From contig NZ_SKCI01000002.1 of the NCBI RefSeq assembly GCF_005434965.1, forward strand, positions 1 to 64,000: a stretch of 64,000 nucleotides of DNA. Direction: 5' to 3'. This stretch comes from Marimonas lutisalis. Its GTDB lineage: Bacteria > Pseudomonadota > Alphaproteobacteria > Rhodobacterales > Rhodobacteraceae. Below the pieces are notes generated by a model. It was not told where the DNA came from, did no database searches, and was given only the letters and a program-made list of their open reading frames with translations. Shown here in pieces: positions 45,282-54,172 of this stretch (its first letter is position 1; each line of letters opens with the position of its first letter). A program made the translations under genes and the position numbers.

Positions 45282-45908
45282 TTATCGCGCCTCCAGGAAA
45301 CAGCCGATCTGATCGGCCATCTGTTCCGGCGTCAGATCGCGGCGGAAGAACTCGATAAAGCCCTCGTCGGGAAAGACCAGGTAGCTGAAGGTCGAGTGGT
45401 CGATCAGGTAATATTCCTCGTCGCCCGGCTCGGGCTCCTGTTTCTTGAAATAGGTGCGATAGGCTTTGCTCGCCGCCTTCACCTGCTCCATGCTGCCGGT
45501 CAGGCCTATCATCCGCGGATGCAGCCTGTCGGTGAAATCCTTCAAGAGTTCGGGCGTATCGCGCTCAGGATCGATCGAGATGAAGACCGGCTTCACGATT
45601 TGGCCGCGATCCTCCAGGATCTGCACGGCATCGGCATTGCGCGAATTGTCCAGCGGGCAGACATCCGGGCAGAAGGAATACCCGAAGTAGAGCAGCGTCG
45701 GTTCGTCGATCAGGTCTTCGCTGGTCACCGTCCTGCCGTCCTCGTCGATCAGGGTGAAGGGTCCGCCGATCTTGCTTCCACCCGCCACCTGGCCCACCCG
45801 GCATTGCGCGTATTTATCGTCCGGCTGGCCGCCCATGGTCAGGAAAACCGTGGCGACGATCACCACCACAACGGCCACAACGGCGCCAATCGCATAATAC
45901 CGGGTCAT
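45282..45908 (-). CDS. senC: SCO1/SenC/PrrC copper-binding protein
   Basis: This encodes 208 residues from ATG 45906-45908 (AAGGAG upstream). One N-terminal membrane anchor (AIGAVVAVVVVIVATVFLTM) is followed by a thioredoxin fold facing the periplasm with the copper motif GYSFCPDVCPLDN (Cys-x-x-x-Cys) and the distal His in YLIDHSTFSYLV. SCO proteins deliver copper to cytochrome oxidases; in Rhodobacter SenC/PrrC also modulates RegB signalling. It lies between regB and regA, the classical arrangement. Confidence 0.93.
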   Translation of the reverse strand: MTRYYAIGAVVAVVVVIVATVFLTMGGQPDDKYAQCRVGQVAGGSKIGGPFTLIDEDGRTVTSEDLIDEPTLLYFGYSFCPDVCPLDNSRNADAVQILEDRGQIVKPVFISIDPERDTPELLKDFTDRLHPRMIGLTGSMEQVKAASKAYRTYFKKQEPEPGDEEYYLIDHSTFSYLVFPDEGFIEFFRRDLTPEQMADQIGCFLEAR

Positions 45909-46003
45909 CTGCCTGCTCCTTTGCGTTGCCCTGCGCCATTGAATGGCGCGTGCGTCACATCTAACAATCATGGGGCGGCATGCAACGGGACGAAGGCGCG
46001 CAC

Positions 46004-47401
46004 ATGACGGATACGAATTTTGCCATTACCGGCGGCGGCCAGCGCGGCAACTGGATTCGCCTGCGCACCATCATCTGGCTGCGCTGGGGCGCCATCGTCG
46101 GGCAGATCACCGCGCTGATCGTCGCGCAGGTCTTCTACAACGTCCAGACCGAGGTCGGGCTCTTCTACCTGATCGTCGGGCTTTCGGTCATCGCCAACCT
46201 CGTGGCGATGTTCATCTTCCCCGAAAGCAAGCGGCTCAGCGAAAGCGAAAACCTTCTCATGGTGCTTTTCGACCTGCTGCAGCTCTGCGCCCTGCTTTAT
46301 CTCACCGGCGGTCTCAACAACCCGTTTTCGCTGCTCGTGCTGGGGCCGGTCACGGTGTCGGCCGCCGCGCTATCGCTGCGCAGCACGGTGTTCCTGGGCG
46401 CCACCGCCATCCTTCTCGTCTCGCTCCTGGCCGAGTTCCACATGCCGCTGCGCACCGCCGAAGGGTTCATCCTGCGGATCGGCGATCTGTTTGTCTTTGG
46501 CAACTGGGCGGCCATCGTCATCGCCATCGTGTTCCTGTCGGTCTATGCCCGCTGGACGGCCTCCGAGGTGCATTCGATGTCCGACGCGCTGCAGGCCACG
46601 CAGATGGCACTGGCCCGCGAACAGAAACTCTCGGATCTCAGCGGCGTCGTCGCCGCCGCCGCGCATGAACTCGGCACGCCGCTGGCCACGATCAAGCTCA
46701 CCTCGTCCGAGCTGATGGAGGATTTCGCCGATAACCCGGATGTGCTCGAAGACATCCAGCTCATCAACCAGGAGGTCGACCGCTGCCGTGATATCCTGCG
46801 CTCGATGGGGCAGGCGGGCAAAGATGATCTCTACATGCACCAGGCCCCCGTCACTGCCGTGGTGGAAGAGGCCGCAAACCCGCATGTCGATCGCGGCAAG
46901 ACCATCCATTTCGAAGCCATGCCAGGCGTCGGCACCGAACTGCCCCAGCCCACCGTCATGCGCCGCCCGGAAATCGTGCATGGCCTGCGCAACCTGATCC
47001 AGAACGCGGTGGATTTCGCGCGCGCCAATGTCTGGGTCGAAACCATGTGGAGCGACGGGCGCATCACCATCCGCATCCAGGATGACGGCCCCGGCTTTCC
47101 GCCGCACCTGATCGGGCGCATCGGCGATCCCTTCATGCGCCGACGCCGCGCCACACCCGACCGCCCCGAGCGCCCCGCCTACGAAGGCATGGGCCTGGGC
47201 CTGTTCATCGCCAAGACGCTTCTGGAACGCACCGGCGCCGAGCTGTCCTTTGCCAATGGCGCCGATGCCCACAACGCCGATGCCAAGGCCCGCGAACGCT
47301 GTGGCGCGGTGATCGAGGTGACATGGCCGCTCTCGCGCATCGACGCGCGCTTTGGCAGCGGGCGCATGCCGGTTGGCGAAAACCGCCCGATCGAAATCTA
47401 G
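46004..47401 (+). CDS. regB: Redox sensor histidine kinase RegB/PrrB
   Basis: This encodes 465 residues from ATG 46004 (GAAGG upstream); ATG 45980 is an alternative. Six transmembrane segments occupy ~25-180, with the ubiquinone-sensing motif GGLNNPFSLLVLGPV between them. The H-box is VVAAAAHELGTPLATIKL (His ~222); the redox-active Cys is in DRCRDILRSMGQAGKDD; ATP-binding boxes are NLIQNAVDF, DDGPGFP and GMGLGLFIAKTLLERTGA. It phosphorylates RegA when the quinone pool and oxygen permit. It diverges from senC-regA over 95 bp. Confidence 0.95.
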   Translation: MTDTNFAITGGGQRGNWIRLRTIIWLRWGAIVGQITALIVAQVFYNVQTEVGLFYLIVGLSVIANLVAMFIFPESKRLSESENLLMVLFDLLQLCALLYLTGGLNNPFSLLVLGPVTVSAAALSLRSTVFLGATAILLVSLLAEFHMPLRTAEGFILRIGDLFVFGNWAAIVIAIVFLSVYARWTASEVHSMSDALQATQMALAREQKLSDLSGVVAAAAHELGTPLATIKLTSSELMEDFADNPDVLEDIQLINQEVDRCRDILRSMGQAGKDDLYMHQAPVTAVVEEAANPHVDRGKTIHFEAMPGVGTELPQPTVMRRPEIVHGLRNLIQNAVDFARANVWVETMWSDGRITIRIQDDGPGFPPHLIGRIGDPFMRRRRATPDRPERPAYEGMGLGLFIAKTLLERTGAELSFANGADAHNADAKARERCGAVIEVTWPLSRIDARFGSGRMPVGENRPIEI

Positions 47402-47491
47402 TTAACCGACCCAGCGGTTTCCCGATGTTTACCGATCGTTAACCATTCCCGCGCACTCTGCACCGGGGCCTGCGATGTGGAAGGGACAGAC

Positions 47492-49042
47492 ATGACCGGT
47501 TTCGGGGTTCTCGCTTATGGCTTGATCGCGGTTATTTCGGTCGCGGCGGCGTTTGCTGCGCTCTGGCTGTTTTCACGAACAGGCCTGCACCCTGCTGCGC
47601 CACGGGACATACCAGACGACTCGGTTTCGCTTCTCTTCGACGGCGATCACGTCCTTTCCGCGTCCGAGGCCGCCATGCGTCTGTTCGAGATCGAAGATAT
47701 CCAGGACGGGCCGGAATGGATCGCGATCCTGGCTCACCTGCGCCCGCGCTTCCCTGCCATTCCGCGCTCCGTGCAAGAGGCCCTGTCGGACGCCCCGACA
47801 GACATTCCGGCGAACGGCCGGAACGATCCGGCCTCGCTTAGGCTCAGAAACGTGCGTGGCCGCCTCCAGATCGAACTGATCGATCCGAAACGTTCCACCA
47901 CCGTCGACCGCCACCGCGGAATCGTTCAGTCGCAGGAGCTTCGCGCCATCGCCAGCGCTTCCAACCTGTTTCCGCATCCCATCTGGTTGTCGCGCGGCGA
48001 TGGAACGCTCAGCTGGGCCAACGATACCTATGGCGATCTGTCCCAGCGCGCCGGCCTGCCCGCCATTCGCGGCGAACCGGCGTTGCCGGCCTTCGACATC
48101 AACCTGCCCGACGACCAGCAAAGCATCACCACCCGCGCCGTTCTTGAAACCGGCGGCAAGGAACAGGCCAACTGGTTCGACGTCACCAAGATCCGCTCGG
48201 GCCGGAACAGCTTTCTCAGCTTCGCCATCGACGTTAACGCCGTGGTCGAAGCCGAGATTGCGCAGCATCGCTTTGTCCAGACCCTGACCAAGACCTTTGC
48301 CCAGCTCTCCACCGGTCTCGCCATTTTCGACCGCAACCGGCAGCTCGCGCTCTTCAATCCCGCGCTGATCGACCTGACGGCGCTGCCCGCCGATTTCCTG
48401 TCGTCCCGGCCCAACATGCTCAGTTTCTTCGACCGGCTGCGCGAAAGCCGGATGATGCCCGAGCCCAAGAACTATGCCACCTGGCGCCAGCACATCGCCG
48501 ACCTGGTCATCGCCGCCTCGGACGGTCGTTACCACGAAACCTGGTCGCTGCCCTCGGGGCTTACCTACCGTGTCACCGGACGGCCCCATCCCGACGGCGC
48601 TATCGCCATCCTGATCGAGGATATCAGCGCGGAAATCTCGCTCACCCGCCGTTTCCGGTCACAGCTCGACATGGGCCAGGCGGTGATCGACACCCTGGAC
48701 GAGGCGATCGCCGTTTTCACATCGTCGGGGGCGCTGACCTTCTCCAACGCCGCCTTCCGCAACCTCTGGAAACTGGACCCGGACAACAGCTTTGCCGAAA
48801 TGACGCTGCAGGATGCGACGCGGCAATGGAAAACCATGGCCGCATCCACGCCCTTCTGGGCCCGGCTTGACGGGTTCGTAACCGGCTCCGGCAACCGCGA
48901 GGAATGGTTTTCCGACATCACGCTGAAAGACGGCACGCCGGTGGAATGCCGCGTCACGCCCATCGGCGGGGGCGCCACGCTCGTCGGCTTCCGCCTCCAT
49001 CCCGTCCTCGAAACCGGCAACGCCCCGGCCACGCCGGGGTGA
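47492..49042 (+). CDS. divL: DivL-like PAS-domain membrane protein without kinase domain
   Basis: This encodes 516 residues from ATG 47492 (GAAGGGA upstream). One N-terminal transmembrane helix (VLAYGLIAVISVAAAFAALW) is followed by a PAS-like region (~45-130), a second PAS (~155-275, PHPIWLSRGDGTLSWANDTY), and two more (~285-385, GLAIFDRNRQLALFNPALI; ~400-505, AIAVFTSSGALTFSNAAFRN). No H-box or HATPase domain follows. This is the form of DivL known in Rhodobacter capsulatus, where it feeds the CckA-ChpT-CtrA phosphorelay and gene transfer agent control. Identity rests on architecture and location next to regB; another PAS regulator is possible. Confidence 0.65.
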   Translation: MTGFGVLAYGLIAVISVAAAFAALWLFSRTGLHPAAPRDIPDDSVSLLFDGDHVLSASEAAMRLFEIEDIQDGPEWIAILAHLRPRFPAIPRSVQEALSDAPTDIPANGRNDPASLRLRNVRGRLQIELIDPKRSTTVDRHRGIVQSQELRAIASASNLFPHPIWLSRGDGTLSWANDTYGDLSQRAGLPAIRGEPALPAFDINLPDDQQSITTRAVLETGGKEQANWFDVTKIRSGRNSFLSFAIDVNAVVEAEIAQHRFVQTLTKTFAQLSTGLAIFDRNRQLALFNPALIDLTALPADFLSSRPNMLSFFDRLRESRMMPEPKNYATWRQHIADLVIAASDGRYHETWSLPSGLTYRVTGRPHPDGAIAILIEDISAEISLTRRFRSQLDMGQAVIDTLDEAIAVFTSSGALTFSNAAFRNLWKLDPDNSFAEMTLQDATRQWKTMAASTPFWARLDGFVTGSGNREEWFSDITLKDGTPVECRVTPIGGGATLVGFRLHPVLETGNAPATPG

Positions 49043-49083
49043 AACCTGCTTGCAGGGGACGACAGGCCGGGTAATCTCGCGCC

Positions 49084-49566
49084 ATGCTGGTGCCCCCCGT
49101 CGCTTTCACGCTCAACTCGGCCGATCAGACCGCAGGCTTTGCCCGCACGCTGGCCCCGCGCCTGCGCGCCGGCGACGTGCTGCTTCTGTCCGGCGGCATC
49201 GGCGCGGGCAAAACCCATTTCGCCCGGTCGCTCATCCAGTCTCTCCTCGAATACCCCGAGGACGTGCCCTCACCCACCTTCACCCTGGTGCAGGTCTATG
49301 ACGCGCCCGGTTTCGAGATCTGGCACAGCGATCTCTACCGCCTCGGCCATGCCGACGAGGTGATCGAGCTTGGCCTGCTCGATGCGTTCGAAACTGCGCT
49401 TTGCCTCGTGGAGTGGCCGGATCGGCTGGGCGATCTCGCCCCGCCCGACGCACTTCACATGGCGTTCGCGCTGGGACAGGATGAAGATGCCAGAACGCTA
49501 ACGCTCGATTGGCGCGGCGGCGATTGGGCCACCCGTTTGCAAGGAGTTGCCGATGTCCGCGCGTGA
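49084..49566 (+). CDS. tsaE: tRNA t6A biosynthesis ATPase TsaE
   Basis: This encodes 160 residues. Walker A is SGGIGAGKTHFARSLIQSLL; the family segments VPSPTFTLVQVY and WHSDLYRLGHADEVIELGL (Asp-Leu-Tyr-Arg) and CLVEWPDRLGD follow. TsaE is the ATPase that, with TsaB and TsaD (here at 33.3 kb), makes t6A37 in tRNAs. The gene is 42 bp after divL and overlaps amgK by 14 bp, starting a long rightward run to addA. Confidence 0.93.
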   Translation: MLVPPVAFTLNSADQTAGFARTLAPRLRAGDVLLLSGGIGAGKTHFARSLIQSLLEYPEDVPSPTFTLVQVYDAPGFEIWHSDLYRLGHADEVIELGLLDAFETALCLVEWPDRLGDLAPPDALHMAFALGQDEDARTLTLDWRGGDWATRLQGVADVRA

Positions 49567-50575
49567 AACCCTGGCCACCGCCTTTCTTGCCGGCACCGGC
49601 TGGGCCGCGGCCACCCGCGCGCCGCTGGCCGGTGATGCCTCGAACCGCCGGTATGAACGGCTCTCGCACCCGGCGCTTGGCAGTGCCGTGCTGATGGATG
49701 CGCCCCCCGAAAAGGGTGAAGACACACGGCCCTTCACCCGCATCGCCCGGCATCTTACCGCGCTCGGCCTCTCCGCCCCCCGCATCCTGGCCGAAGACGC
49801 AGAACACGGCTTTCTCCTGCTCGAGGATCTGGGCGACGCGCTTTTCGCCCGCGTCATCCCCGAAACCCCCGCATTGGAAACCCCGCTCTACGAGGCCGCG
49901 ACAGATGTGCTCCTCTCGCTGCATCGCGCCGATCTTCCCCCGGGCCTTGCCGCCTATTCCCCGCAGGTGATGACAGACATGGCCGCGCTGGCTTTCGACT
50001 GGTATCTCGCCCATGCCGCCACGCCCGATACCGCCGCGCGGGCGGCGTTCACCTCGGCCTTCCAGCCGCTGCTCGACACGCACGCCGCCGATCAATCGGT
50101 GCTGATCCAGCGCGACTACCATTCGGAAAACCTGCTCTGGTTACCCGATCGCGCGGGCCCGGCCGGCGTCGGCCTGCTTGATTTCCAGGACGCGATGACA
50201 GGCCATGCCGCCTATGATCTCGTTTCGCTTCTGCAGGACGCGCGGCGCGATGTCCCGCCCGCAATCGAATCTGCGATGATCGACCGCTATATCGCGCAAT
50301 CAGGCTGGAACAGAGACGCTTTTCTGGCCGCCTACCACCTCCTCGGCGCGCAGCGAAACCTGCGCATCGTCGGCGTCTTCGCGCGCCTCTGCCTGCGCGA
50401 CGGCAAGGCGCATTACGTCGATCTCATCCCCCGTGTCTGGAACCTCCTGCAACGTGATCTTGACCATCCGGCGCTTGCGCCCGTGGCCGGTCTCGTGCGC
50501 GCGGCGCTTCCCGAACCCACTCCCGAAATCCTCATCACGCTCAAGAAAAAATGCGCGACCATCCCGACGCCATAA
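49553..50575 (+). CDS. amgK: N-acetylmuramate/N-acetylglucosamine anomeric kinase AmgK
   Basis: This encodes 340 residues from ATG 49553 with AAGGAG 7 nt upstream. The aminoglycoside-phosphotransferase fold shows GDASNRRYERL, FLLLEDLGDALF, catalytic loop LIQRDYHSENLLW and metal-binding LLDFQDAMTGHAAYDLVSLL. AmgK phosphorylates the anomeric hydroxyl of MurNAc recovered from peptidoglycan, and MurU, encoded next, makes UDP-MurNAc from the product, bypassing de novo synthesis. The tsaE-amgK-murU order is common in proteobacteria. Overlap with murU is 25 bp. Confidence 0.9.
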   Translation: MSARETLATAFLAGTGWAAATRAPLAGDASNRRYERLSHPALGSAVLMDAPPEKGEDTRPFTRIARHLTALGLSAPRILAEDAEHGFLLLEDLGDALFARVIPETPALETPLYEAATDVLLSLHRADLPPGLAAYSPQVMTDMAALAFDWYLAHAATPDTAARAAFTSAFQPLLDTHAADQSVLIQRDYHSENLLWLPDRAGPAGVGLLDFQDAMTGHAAYDLVSLLQDARRDVPPAIESAMIDRYIAQSGWNRDAFLAAYHLLGAQRNLRIVGVFARLCLRDGKAHYVDLIPRVWNLLQRDLDHPALAPVAGLVRAALPEPTPEILITLKKKCATIPTP

Positions 50576-51243
50576 TGCTGTTTGCCGCAGGCTTCGGCAC
50601 GCGCATGGGCGCGCTCACCGCCGAGCAGCCCAAACCGATGGTGCCCGTCGCAGGGCGCCCGCTGATCGACCATGCGCTCGACCTGGTCGAGCCGCTGGGC
50701 CTCTCGCGCGTCGTCGCCAACCTGCACTACCGGCCCGACCCGCTCATCACGCACCTTCAGGGCCGCAACATCGCCTTCTCCCACGAACAGCCGGATATCC
50801 TCGAAACCGGCGGCGGGCTGCGCCACGCGCTGCCGCTTCTGGGAACCGGGCCGGTCTTTACCATGAACACCGATGCCGTCTGGCGCGGGCCCAACCCCCT
50901 GTCGCTCCTGGCACAGGCCTGGGATCCGGACCGGATGGATGCCCTTCTTATCTGCATCCCGCGCGGGAACGCCATCGGCCATACCGGGCAGGGCGATTTC
51001 ATCCTTGGCGAGGGTGGCCAGATCACCCGCGGGCCCGGCCATGTCTATGGCGGGGTGCAGATCATCCGCACCGAGGGCCTGCATGACATCGCCGAGGCCG
51101 CCTTTTCCCTCAACCTGCTGTGGAACCGGATGGCCGCGGCGGGCCGCCTCTTTGGCCTGCCCTATCCCGGCCAGTGGTGCGATGTCGGCCACCCCGATGG
51201 CATCATCGCCGCCGAGCGGATGATCGGGGCGTCCGATGTTTGA
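50551..51243 (+). CDS. murU: N-acetylmuramate-1-phosphate uridylyltransferase MurU
   Basis: This encodes 230 residues from ATG 50551; ATG 50575 is an alternative. The nucleotidyltransferase signature is MLFAAGFGTRMGALTAEQPK with a Lys-Pro after PMVPVAGRPLIDHAL; FTMNTDAVW carries the metal-binding Asp, and GQWCDVGHPDG the C-terminal Asp. It converts MurNAc-1-phosphate and UTP to UDP-MurNAc in cell-wall recycling. It overlaps amgK at its start and addB at its end. Confidence 0.9.
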   Translation: MRDHPDAIMLFAAGFGTRMGALTAEQPKPMVPVAGRPLIDHALDLVEPLGLSRVVANLHYRPDPLITHLQGRNIAFSHEQPDILETGGGLRHALPLLGTGPVFTMNTDAVWRGPNPLSLLAQAWDPDRMDALLICIPRGNAIGHTGQGDFILGEGGQITRGPGHVYGGVQIIRTEGLHDIAEAAFSLNLLWNRMAAAGRLFGLPYPGQWCDVGHPDGIIAAERMIGASDV

Positions 51244-54172
51244 GCCGTCGGATACCCCGCGCATCTTCGCCATGCCCCCCGGCGCCGATTTTCCTAACGC
51301 GCTGGTGCAGGGCCTGACGCGGCATTTCGCCGATCAGCCGCCCGACCGGCTCGCGCGGGTGCAGCTGATCGTCAACACCCGGCGCATGGCGCGCCGCATC
51401 GCCACGCTTTTCGATGACGGCCCGGCGCTCCTGCTGCCGCGCATCTCTCTCGTCACCGACCTGGGCGAGATGACAGCGCTCGATCAGCTGCCGCCGCCCG
51501 TCCCTCCGCTCAAGCGGCGGCTCGAACTCGTCCCACTCGTCTCGCGCTTCCTTGACGCGACCGATGGGTTTGCGCCGCGCGCCTCGCTCTATGACCTGGC
51601 CGACAGCCTGGCGCGGCTGATGGGCGAAATGCAGGGCGAAGGCGTGCCACCCTCGGCCATCGCCGCACTGGATGTTCAGGATCAGTCCGGCCACTGGGCC
51701 CGAACCCAGAACTTCCTGTCGATCATCCAGCACTATTTCGAAGACACCGGCGAACCGCCGGATACCGAGGCGCGCCAGCGCCTGATCGTCGAACGCCTGA
51801 TCGAGGACTGGCAGGAAGACCCGCCCATGCACCCCGTGATCATTGCAGGGTCGACCGGGTCGCGCGGCACCACGCAGCTTCTCATGCAGGCCGCCGCCCG
51901 CCTGCCGCAGGGCGCGCTCGTCCTTCCGGGGTTTGATTTCAACATGCCCGCCGCGGTCTGGGACCGGCTCGATGGGGACATGCCGATCGAAGATCACCCG
52001 CAATACCGTTTCCACGCGCTGATGCAGGCGCTGGGCATCACCCGCGATGATGTCCGCCCCTGGCCGGATGCCACGGCGCCCAACCCGGCGCGCAACCGGC
52101 TTGTCTCCCTCGCCCTGCGCCCGGCCCCGGTGACCGATCAGTGGTTGCAGGACGGCCAGCATCTGAACGATCTGGAAACCGCGACCCGCGACATCACCCT
52201 GATCGAGGCCCCCTCGACACGCGACGAGGCGCTGGCCATCGCCCTTCGCCTGCGCCAAGCCGCCGAAAATGGCGAAACCGCCGCGCTCATCACGCCCGAC
52301 CGGGCGCTCACCCGGCAGGTCGCCGCCGCGCTCGACCGCTGGAACATCAAACCCGACGACAGCGCAGGCGAACCGCTTCAGCTCTCGGCGATCGGCCGGC
52401 TCATGCGCCACATCGCGGCGCTCTTCGAACATCGGCTTACCGCTGATGCGCTGCTCACGCTGCTGAAACACCCGCTCACCCACAGCGCGGCCGACCGCGG
52501 CCCGCATCTTCTGCTGACCCAGGAACTCGAACTTCACATTCGCCGCCACGGCCCGCCCTATCCCGATGCCGCGGCGATCCTGAACTGGGCGCAGGGCCGC
52601 AAAACCCGCGAGGCCGATGACTGGGCCGCCTGGGTGGCCGACACCTTCACCGGGCAGAACGCTCCTGGCGAGGTGGAAATATCCGCGCGCCTTGATCTGC
52701 ATCTCGATCTGCTCATGCGCGCCATGCGCGGTCCCGATACCGATGCGGTGCCGCACCCCTGGGACCACGCCGATGGTAAGGCCGCGAAACAGGTCATCGA
52801 CGATCTGGCCCTTGCCGCGCCCTCGGGTGGGGCACTCAACGCGCGCGACTATGCCGATCTTTTCGGCGCCATCCTCTCGGGCGCCGAGGTGCGCGAAGTC
52901 GAAACACCTCACCCCCATATCCTCATCTGGGGCACGCTCGAAGCCCGGGTTCAGGGGCCCTCTCTTCTCATCCTTGCCGGCCTCAACGAAGGCACCTGGC
53001 CCGAGGCGCCCACGCCCGACCCCTGGCTCAATCGCCGGATGCGGAACGATGCCGGCCTGCTTCTGCCCGAACGCAATATCGGCCTCTCGGCGCATGACTT
53101 CCAACAGGCCATCGCCGCACCCGAAGTCTGGCTGACACGTTCCACCCGCTCGGAAGATGCCGAAACCGTGGTGTCGCGCTGGCTCAACCGGTTGTCGAAC
53201 CTTTTGAACGGCCTTCCGGACAGGGGTGGCGACACGGCCTATGAGGAAATGCAGACCCGGGGCCGGACATGGCTGGCCCGTGCCGCCGCGCTGGAAGATC
53301 CCGGCGAAACGGCGTCGGCTCCCCGGCCCGCACCACGCCCGCCTTTGGCTGCCCGGCCCCGCCGCCTGTCGGTGACCGAAATTCGCACCCTCATCCGCGA
53401 TCCCTACGCGATCTACGCCAAGCATGTCCTGGGTCTCAGGCCGCTCGATCCGCTGATGCGCCTGCCCGATGCCCTGATCCGCGGCATCGCGATACACGAG
53501 GTGTTGGAAAAATTCATCCAGGACACGGTGAACGATCCCGCGCTTCTGACCCGCGACCACCTGATGGCAACCGCCACGCAGGTTTTTGAAAAATCAGTGC
53601 CCTGGCCCGCCGAACGGCTGGTCTGGCTCGCGCGGCTTGAACGTGTTGCCGACAGTTTCATCGCAAATGAACGCGCCCGCCAGGCCGGGGCCACCCCCGC
53701 CGGCTACGAGATCAAGGGCAGGCTGAGCCTGCCCGAGCTGGATTTCGAACTGTCCGGCACCGCCGACCGGATCGACCGGGCCGACGATGGCAGTCTGCTG
53801 ATCTATGATTACAAGACCGGAACCGTGCCCAGCAAAAAGGCGCAAGAGCATTTCGACAAACAGCTCTTGTTAGAGACTATCATTGCGGAAAACGCCGGTT
53901 TCGGCGATCTCGCTCCCGCGCCGGTGTCCGCGGCTGTCTATATCGGCCTGGGGTCCAGCCCCGGCGAAACGCCCGCACCGCTGGCCGAAAGTCCGCCCGC
54001 CACCGTGCTCGCAGAACTGCGCCGGTTGATCGCGCGCTACCAGGCACCGGATCAGGGCTATCTCTCGCGCCGCGCCATGTTCACGTCTGACGATCAGGGC
54101 AGCTATGATCAGCTTGCGCGCTTCGGCGAATGGGACATCACCGAAGACGCCGAAGGGGAGGACCTGGAATGA
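51236..54172 (+). CDS. addB: Double-strand break repair protein AddB (alphaproteobacterial type)
   Basis: This encodes 978 residues. The N-terminal inactivated helicase-like region has QLIVNTRRMARRIATLF and IIAGSTGSRGTTQLLMQAA; the central block has LILAGLNEGTWPEAPTPDPW and PERNIGLSAHDFQQA; the C-terminal nuclease shows LSVTEIRTLIRDPYAIYAKH, GTADRIDRADDGSLLIYDYK and the QLLLE helix typical of PD-(D/E)xK nucleases. I find no cysteine in the whole protein, so it lacks the iron-sulfur cluster of Bacillus AddB. It works with AddA in end resection for RecA-dependent repair. It overlaps addA by 4 bp. Confidence 0.93.
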   Translation: MFEPSDTPRIFAMPPGADFPNALVQGLTRHFADQPPDRLARVQLIVNTRRMARRIATLFDDGPALLLPRISLVTDLGEMTALDQLPPPVPPLKRRLELVPLVSRFLDATDGFAPRASLYDLADSLARLMGEMQGEGVPPSAIAALDVQDQSGHWARTQNFLSIIQHYFEDTGEPPDTEARQRLIVERLIEDWQEDPPMHPVIIAGSTGSRGTTQLLMQAAARLPQGALVLPGFDFNMPAAVWDRLDGDMPIEDHPQYRFHALMQALGITRDDVRPWPDATAPNPARNRLVSLALRPAPVTDQWLQDGQHLNDLETATRDITLIEAPSTRDEALAIALRLRQAAENGETAALITPDRALTRQVAAALDRWNIKPDDSAGEPLQLSAIGRLMRHIAALFEHRLTADALLTLLKHPLTHSAADRGPHLLLTQELELHIRRHGPPYPDAAAILNWAQGRKTREADDWAAWVADTFTGQNAPGEVEISARLDLHLDLLMRAMRGPDTDAVPHPWDHADGKAAKQVIDDLALAAPSGGALNARDYADLFGAILSGAEVREVETPHPHILIWGTLEARVQGPSLLILAGLNEGTWPEAPTPDPWLNRRMRNDAGLLLPERNIGLSAHDFQQAIAAPEVWLTRSTRSEDAETVVSRWLNRLSNLLNGLPDRGGDTAYEEMQTRGRTWLARAAALEDPGETASAPRPAPRPPLAARPRRLSVTEIRTLIRDPYAIYAKHVLGLRPLDPLMRLPDALIRGIAIHEVLEKFIQDTVNDPALLTRDHLMATATQVFEKSVPWPAERLVWLARLERVADSFIANERARQAGATPAGYEIKGRLSLPELDFELSGTADRIDRADDGSLLIYDYKTGTVPSKKAQEHFDKQLLLETIIAENAGFGDLAPAPVSAAVYIGLGSSPGETPAPLAESPPATVLAELRRLIARYQAPDQGYLSRRAMFTSDDQGSYDQLARFGEWDITEDAEGEDLE

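Noticed and set aside
51203-53560. Leftward open frame of 785 codons
   Set aside because: Antisense to addB; high-GC shadow frame.
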